The translations under genes and the position numbers were made by a program. From a virus: 36,012 nt of DNA. Shown one piece after another: positions 32,748-36,012 of this stretch. Position 1 is the stretch's first letter. The number at the start of each line of letters is the position of its first letter. Under the pieces are notes generated by a model that saw only the letters and a list, made by a program, of their open reading frames with translations, had not been told where the DNA came from and did no database searches. Location of the stretch: positions 1-36,012 of the IMG/VR virus record IMGVR_UViG_3300029787_000158. One strand, 5' to 3'.

Positions 32748-33600
32748 CACGACCAAGTTTGATATTCCTTATAACGCTGATTTTGATGTGGGGCTACGTC
32801 CTATCTTTAACATAAATCATAAACAAATACCTAGACGTAAAGAGGTATTTCGCAAAGATACTAACGAGGGATTAGCTGTCGTTAGTGATACATACAAAGT
32901 ACGTTCATATACAGAAGCTATGATGATGGTAAAAGATTTAATTCTTGGTTCAGGTATAGACACGAGAGATGTAGAGGTCAAACACACAATAGATAACAAT
33001 GGAGCAGTCTATATGTGTAGGTGGACGTTTAATCGTATCAAAGGGATTCAAATGTTTGATGATCCTAAAGAACGAAGTGTCTTTCAAATTGAATTTAGAT
33101 CATCACATAATATGCGATTTCCTGAAGAATTAATTGTTTGGGCTAAGTATCTATGGTGTGATAATGGATGTGCTAATACAGATTGGTCGCTCCATGTTAG
33201 AACTAAACATAATACTACTAAAGACGTTAAGATTGATTATTCAAGGATTAATGAAGCTGTTGAACTTTTTCTTCAAGGTGAAGAAGAAAAAAAAGAATGG
33301 CTTAAACAAGACGCAGACTTTACGCAAGTAACAAGATTATTTAAACAAACCTTGGCATTTAGTCCAAAAGATTCTCATGAATATAAATGGTATTCAGAAA
33401 ATCAAATGGAAGATTTAATTAAGTTGTATAAAAAATATAGCGATAGATATGGTGAAAATAAATTCGCTGTGTTTCAAACAGCTACCGATTGGTCAACACA
33501 CTTTGAAACCAAAGGTAAAGTATACAACGTACAAAACAAAAGAAATGCTCGTGTGCAAGAAATGTTAACACATGAGTTATTTACAGATAAATACTTCTAG
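32716..33600 (+). CDS. DUF932-like protein
   Basis: A 294-residue protein that matches the DUF932 layout found in phages and plasmids: IPRRKEVFRKDTNEGLAVVS near 36-55, then YKVRSYTEAM, and a C-terminal KHNTTKDVKIDYSRINEAVE region. The biochemical role of DUF932 is not known; it is often next to replication or DNA-metabolism genes. Strong GGAGG before ATG 32716; a longer frame from 32701 has no better start. A GC-rich hairpin region follows. Confidence 0.65.
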   Translation: MLMTNLAYKDDTTKFDIPYNADFDVGLRPIFNINHKQIPRRKEVFRKDTNEGLAVVSDTYKVRSYTEAMMMVKDLILGSGIDTRDVEVKHTIDNNGAVYMCRWTFNRIKGIQMFDDPKERSVFQIEFRSSHNMRFPEELIVWAKYLWCDNGCANTDWSLHVRTKHNTTKDVKIDYSRINEAVELFLQGEEEKKEWLKQDADFTQVTRLFKQTLAFSPKDSHEYKWYSENQMEDLIKLYKKYSDRYGENKFAVFQTATDWSTHFETKGKVYNVQNKRNARVQEMLTHELFTDKYF

Positions 33601-33713
33601 GGAGTTATCGTGGCACAACACGGCTAAGTTTGTGAACTAGAAGTTAGGTAGGGAGGCCAGTCAGCTCAGCTCACGCCTCCCCCCCATGGTTTCCTGTTAT
33701 GCAGACAGGAAAA
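33601..33713 (+). ncRNA. GC-rich multi-hairpin RNA candidate
   Basis: This stretch is clearly richer in G+C than its AT-rich surroundings. By eye it gives a weak stem CGTG/CACG (about 33609-33622), a small stem around 33624-33640 with a bulge, GGGAGGC/GCCTCCC (about 33652-33682, seven perfect pairs) and TTTCCTG/CAGGAAA (about 33690-33712, seven pairs). The last stem covers the AGGA before the next ATG. No T-run follows, so it is not a plain terminator. It could be a small RNA, a leader controlling the gene at 33718, or a mixed terminator. No known RNA class is recognised. Confidence 0.45.
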
Positions 33714-33717
33714 GCGT

Positions 33718-33861
33718 ATGACTGAACAACAATTTATAGGTTGTAAAGTACATATTCGGAAAGATATGGACAAATGTCTGAAGTGTTCGAATGTGGTTTC
33801 AAGTACTGGTCAAATTAGAAACTTGACTATACGGGAAAGATTGAGGGTGATCACAAGCTAA
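33718..33861 (+). CDS. 47-residue ORF with CxxC
   Basis: A short frame: MTEQQFIGCKVHIRKDMDKC, then LKCSNVVSSTGQIRN. The CLKC pair plus an earlier Cys (GCKV) could bind metal. An AGGA seven bases before the ATG lies in the 3' arm of a hairpin, suggesting that initiation might be controlled by RNA structure. No family is recognised; could be chance, but size and placement fit the gap. Confidence 0.35.
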   Translation: MTEQQFIGCKVHIRKDMDKCLKCSNVVSSTGQIRNLTIRERLRVITS

Positions 33862-33929
33862 CCCCTCTACGCACTTAATAAATTTAAGAAACTACCCTAA
33901 AGGATACAATACATTTATTTTAAATATTA

Positions 33930-33973
33930 ACACTAATTAGTGTGGGGTGTATTCAGCTAAATGCACCAACTTA
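33930..33973 (+). promoter_or_regulatory. Structured element B before the ParB-like gene
   Basis: ACACTAATTAGTGT (33930-33943) is a perfect 14-base palindrome, followed by GGGGTG; a second stem pairs GGTGTATT (about 33946-33953) with AATGCACC (about 33960-33967). TAGTGTGGGGTG (33938-33949) repeats element A at 1044-1055. It lies about 30 bases before the Shine-Dalgarno of the ParB-like gene. Possible operator or RNA leader. Confidence 0.4.
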
Positions 33974-34003
33974 AATTTATTAATTAAACTTAATGAGGTA
34001 ACT

Positions 34004-34771
34004 ATGAAAAAAACTATTAGAGTAACTAAAAACTATGAACAATTTGGATACAAATTCGGCAATAGAAAAGTTGAAATGAATCCTAATTACATCAAAAAAT
34101 TAGTTAAAGCTATGAGTGAAAATTATATACCAATACCTATCATGGTTAATCCAAACTTTGAGGTATTGGATGGACAACATAGACTTGAAGCTATTAAACA
34201 ATTAAATTTACCAGTCTATTTTATTATTACAGATGATTTAGACGTTAATGATATTCGTGGGATTAATTCTGTTGTTAAAAAATGGAGCATGGACGAATAT
34301 TTACAATCTTTTAAAGATAGTGAAGGTGAAATAGCTGGGCCATATACAACACTAGATTGGTACAGAAAAAAATATAATCTTAACTTAGATACTTCTATAG
34401 CAATACTACACAATAGTGGCACTATGTTAAGTGGTGTTCACCGAGATGAATTTAAAAATGGTAAATTTGAAGTTAAGAATTTAAGTTGGGCTAAATCGTT
34501 TGGTAACTTTTTACTAAAGATTAAACCTTACTTTGCTCACTTCAATAAGAGAGCTTTCGTTTTTGCATTATTACATTTAGATCAAGACCATCGATTTGAT
34601 AGAAAAACATTCATTCATAGAATGGAAGTTAATTCAATGAAGATGCGTAGATGTACTAATGTTGAGGATTACTTCGAACTATTAGAATATATCTATAATA
34701 TTGGTTCTAGACCAAAATTTAGATTTGATAGAAAAGAAGAATGGGTGCAAACTTATAAGCCCTTAAGATAA
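34004..34771 (+). CDS. ParB/sulfiredoxin-fold protein
   Basis: A 255-residue protein with the ParB-type N-terminal domain: NPNYIKKLVKAMSENYIPIP (27-46) and DGQHRLEAIKQLNLPVYFII (56-75, D56-R60 being the nucleotide-binding motif seen as GxxR in ParB). The C-terminal half is not recognised and lacks a clear ParB HTH. Family members bind CTP or DNA and occur in phages near replication sites. Start ATG 34004 follows GAGG; the longer frame from 33947 runs through element B. Two strong hairpins and the DnaA-box-like gap follow it. Confidence 0.65.
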   Translation: MKKTIRVTKNYEQFGYKFGNRKVEMNPNYIKKLVKAMSENYIPIPIMVNPNFEVLDGQHRLEAIKQLNLPVYFIITDDLDVNDIRGINSVVKKWSMDEYLQSFKDSEGEIAGPYTTLDWYRKKYNLNLDTSIAILHNSGTMLSGVHRDEFKNGKFEVKNLSWAKSFGNFLLKIKPYFAHFNKRAFVFALLHLDQDHRFDRKTFIHRMEVNSMKMRRCTNVEDYFELLEYIYNIGSRPKFRFDRKEEWVQTYKPLR

Positions 34772-34854
34772 TTCCAATACAAGGCCCGTGGGTAAATATT
34801 GGAAAAAACAGCTATCAGCTACTCATGTATAGAGATGCATCTCCTGATAGCTGT
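34772..34854 (+). terminator. Two successive hairpins after the ParB-like gene
   Basis: TTCCAATA (34772-34779) pairs with TATTGGAA (34797-34804), eight pairs, with CCC/GGG nested inside. Then ACAGCTATCAG (34808-34818) pairs with CTGATAGCTGT (34844-34854), eleven perfect pairs, and the 12-base palindrome GAGATGCATCTC (34832-34843) lies inside the loop. A short T-run (AACTTTT) follows. The first stem begins right after the stop codon. Likely a transcription stop, but the unusual nesting also fits a site used in replication. Confidence 0.55.
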
Positions 34855-34859
34855 AACTT

Positions 34860-35190
34860 TTACACGCAATTCTTATCCTTTTCTGTGTATAACGATTGTG
34901 TATAACCAAAACCTAGATATAGTAAGATTAATGTTAATAAAATTTGTTCAAAAAAGGTTATCTGTATATAACCCTGTGCAAAAGCTTACTTTTTTTGTAA
35001 AAATGGCTGTTTTCCGCCACAATAGTTACAGTTATCGTAAGTTAAATGCAAGGAATAAAAATAATTATCTTAAAATATTATCGCAGAAAACTGGGAAATA
35101 TTTAAGAGAAATTTTTACAGATAATTTTTTCAAGCAAATTTTACACATTAGTTACGATAACTACATAGGTAAATTGTGGAAAAAGCACTC
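34860..35190. other. Candidate replication origin with DnaA-box-like sites
   Basis: The gap from 34772 to 35175 has no supported gene. Two exact DnaA boxes (TGTGTATAA, the complement of TTATACACA) lie at 34884-34892 and 34897-34905. One-mismatch sites are at 34963-34971, 34975-34983, 35139-35147 and 35175-35183. An inverted repeat AGTTATCGTAA (35030-35040) and TTACGATAACT (35152-35162) frames a very AT-rich 110-base stretch, and GGTTAT/ATAACC is at about 34957-34973. AT-rich DNA gives some of these by chance. Fits a host-DnaA-dependent or phage DnaA-like-protein-dependent origin. Confidence 0.5.
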
Positions 35191-35418
35191 GGTACACACT
35201 TTCACGACCAGTTGATAACTCAGTTTGTAGCCCAAAGGCACAGACTTGGGTTAAGTCAAATGGACTTAGATGAAAAGATCGGTGTTGCTCGTGGTTTAGT
35301 ATCCAAATGGGAAGTTGGGATACGAAAACCATCAGGTTTTCTCTTTTGCGTATGGGCTGATGCATTGGGATGTAATTTGTGGCTACTAGAAGAAAAAGAA
35401 AACAGAAAATCAAATTAG
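35176..35418 (+). CDS. XRE/Cro-like HTH regulator
   Basis: An 80-residue protein with a compact XRE helix-turn-helix: RHRLGLSQMDLDEKIGVARG (about 21-40) followed by LVSKWEVGIRKPS, then LFCVWADALGCNLWLLEEK. It starts with GTG at 35176, the first start that gives the whole domain; AGGT is the only ribosome-site-like sequence. It may regulate the early genes or the nearby origin. A DnaA-box-like site overlaps its start. Confidence 0.75.
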   Translation: MEKALGTHFHDQLITQFVAQRHRLGLSQMDLDEKIGVARGLVSKWEVGIRKPSGFLFCVWADALGCNLWLLEEKENRKSN

Positions 35419-35582
35419 CTAATATGTGGTTTTTTGCTTTGCCTCTAGAAGAACGAATTAAGTATCAGAAATGTAGAGAAAACGACTGTAATGAAACAGG
35501 AATATTCTCACCAGATAGTTGTCGTAGTTGGTACTGCGAAAAGCATATGGAGGAGAATTATGAACGACAAGTACAACCCTAA
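35379..35582 (+). CDS. Small putative zinc-binding protein
   Basis: A 67-residue protein starting with GTG at 35379, which overlaps the HTH gene by 40 bases; an ATG at 35424 is an alternative start. After a basic N-terminus come KCRENDC, then SCRSWYC and KH: a C-x4-C-x10-C-x4-C pattern plus His, typical of a small zinc-binding module. It may be a DNA- or host-binding factor. The C-terminus contains the strong GGAGGAG of the next gene. Confidence 0.5.
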   Translation: MATRRKRKQKIKLANMWFFALPLEERIKYQKCRENDCNETGIFSPDSCRSWYCEKHMEENYERQVQP

Positions 35583-35904
35583 ATACTACAAAAATTATAG
35601 TATCCAAGTAACTGATGCGATTGAATCGTGGGGATTAACATTCGTACAGGGTAATATTATCAAATATATTGTTAGAGCTGGTAAAAAAACTGCCGACCCT
35701 TTTGATGACCTTAATAAAGCTCTTTGGTACTTAGAAAGAGAGCTATCCAAGTATGGACGACAGGAAGAAAAAGATTCTGACGAATATGATCAGCAGAATC
35801 GCAAGACCAAGCTCAAAACCAAAAGCACCACTACCCTATCACGAAAGAGTAGAAATTTGGCAAAATCAAATGGTGGAGTTCGTATTACGACACAAGCTTT
35901 TTAG
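35560..35904 (+). CDS. DUF3310 protein
   Basis: A 114-residue protein; residues 1-65 have the DUF3310 signature: KYYKNYSIQVTDAIESWGLT, FVQGNIIKYIVRAGKK (about 31-46), then DLNKALWYLERELSK. DUF3310 is widespread in phages, with a proposed nucleotide-metabolism role that is not established. The ATG 35560 has GGAGGAG in front; a longer frame from 35491 has no ribosome site. The C-terminal 45 residues are Lys/Thr-rich and overlap the next frame, so the true C-terminus is the weakest part. Confidence 0.75.
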   Translation: MNDKYNPKYYKNYSIQVTDAIESWGLTFVQGNIIKYIVRAGKKTADPFDDLNKALWYLERELSKYGRQEEKDSDEYDQQNRKTKLKTKSTTTLSRKSRNLAKSNGGVRITTQAF

Positions 35905-36012
35905 AGAGCATGGATCGTTTAATGAATTTGAAAAGAAATTTAGAGCTGGTGAAATACCAAGAGCTATTACGCAAAAAATTAATCTAGCTATGAGGAGAGA
36001 ACAAAATGTTAG
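35753..36012 (+). CDS. Hypothetical protein running off the window end
   Basis: A protein-like frame from ATG 35753 to the window end, 86 codons visible: MDDRKKKILTNMISRIARPS, then PLPYHERVEIWQNQMVEFVL and HGSFNEFEKKFRAGEIPRAI. It overlaps the DUF3310 tail by 152 bases; ATG 35786 is a shorter alternative. If the ends join it stops with TGA at positions 5-7 (ending RREQNVSN). Basic and helical; a DNA-binding role is possible. Function unknown. Confidence 0.55.
   Translation, partial: MDDRKKKILTNMISRIARPSSKPKAPLPYHERVEIWQNQMVEFVLRHKLFREHGSFNEFEKKFRAGEIPRAITQKINLAMRREQNV
36006..36012 (+). CDS. Start of a gene cut by the window end
   Basis: ATG at 36006-36008, with GAGGAGAG six bases upstream, begins a frame that has only two codons and one base inside the window (ATG TTA G). 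Joined to the first bases it continues into the frame that ends at 87-89. Confidence 0.4.

Noticed and set aside
34799-35215. 138-residue frame on the plus strand starting TTG
   Set aside because: It covers strong hairpins and the DnaA-box cluster, has no ribosome site and no family-like pattern; the gap is better read as non-coding.
1-36012. Integrase, attachment site or lysogeny module
   Set aside because: No integrase or tRNA-like attachment site is visible; the MarR-like and XRE-like proteins alone are not evidence of lysogeny.

Overview
The window reads as essentially one complete tailed-phage genome of the T7-like (podovirus) type. The DNA is AT-rich (roughly one third G+C by eye) and densely packed, with many ATGA, TAATG and GTGA start/stop overlaps. 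The late genes follow the T7 order: terminase, portal, scaffold, capsid, tail tube A and B, internal virion proteins, fibre. The fibre end carries runs of small C1q-like genes. Low G+C, small size and these families suggest a phage of a marine low-GC alphaproteobacterium, such as a SAR11 phage related to the HTVC010P group. The host is inferred; no host gene or integrase is visible.

Layout. Plus-strand arm: 30541 to 36012, continuing (if the molecule is circular) through 1 to 2142. It holds small unknown genes, a DUF932-like protein, a ParB-like protein, an XRE-type HTH protein, a zinc-binding-like small protein, a DUF3310 protein, a Rad52/Erf-like annealing protein, SSB, a DnaA-domain-IV-like protein and a GH24 lysozyme. 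Minus-strand arm: 30206 down to 2116. It holds terminase small and large subunits, portal, scaffold, major capsid, tail tubes, three internal virion proteins, a fibre with 24 decapeptide repeats, about a dozen fibre-tip and accessory genes, a membrane/lysis group with a holin-like protein, a metallophosphoesterase, and a MarR-like regulator. There is one divergence point (30207-30540) and one convergence point (about 2116-2142), as expected of a whole genome.

The two ends of the window join into sensible reading frames, so I infer a circular or circularly permuted complete sequence. If so, the phage has no recognisable DNA polymerase, primase, helicase or RNA polymerase. It would depend on the host replisome and host RNA polymerase, using its own annealing protein, SSB with an acidic tip, and a DnaA-like DNA-binding protein. 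The 34.77-35.19 kb gap has two exact DnaA-box matches, several near matches and strong inverted repeats, making it the best origin candidate. A second gap (31777-31860) has iteron-like repeats.

The most interesting items are the host-dependent replication module (DnaA-like protein plus DnaA-box cluster), a 44-residue protein with ten cysteines (5002-5136), a GC-rich multi-hairpin RNA candidate (33601-33713), a long hairpin leader in front of the DnaA-like gene, a HExxH zincin-type motif in an ejected virion protein, and a lysis system split between the two arms.
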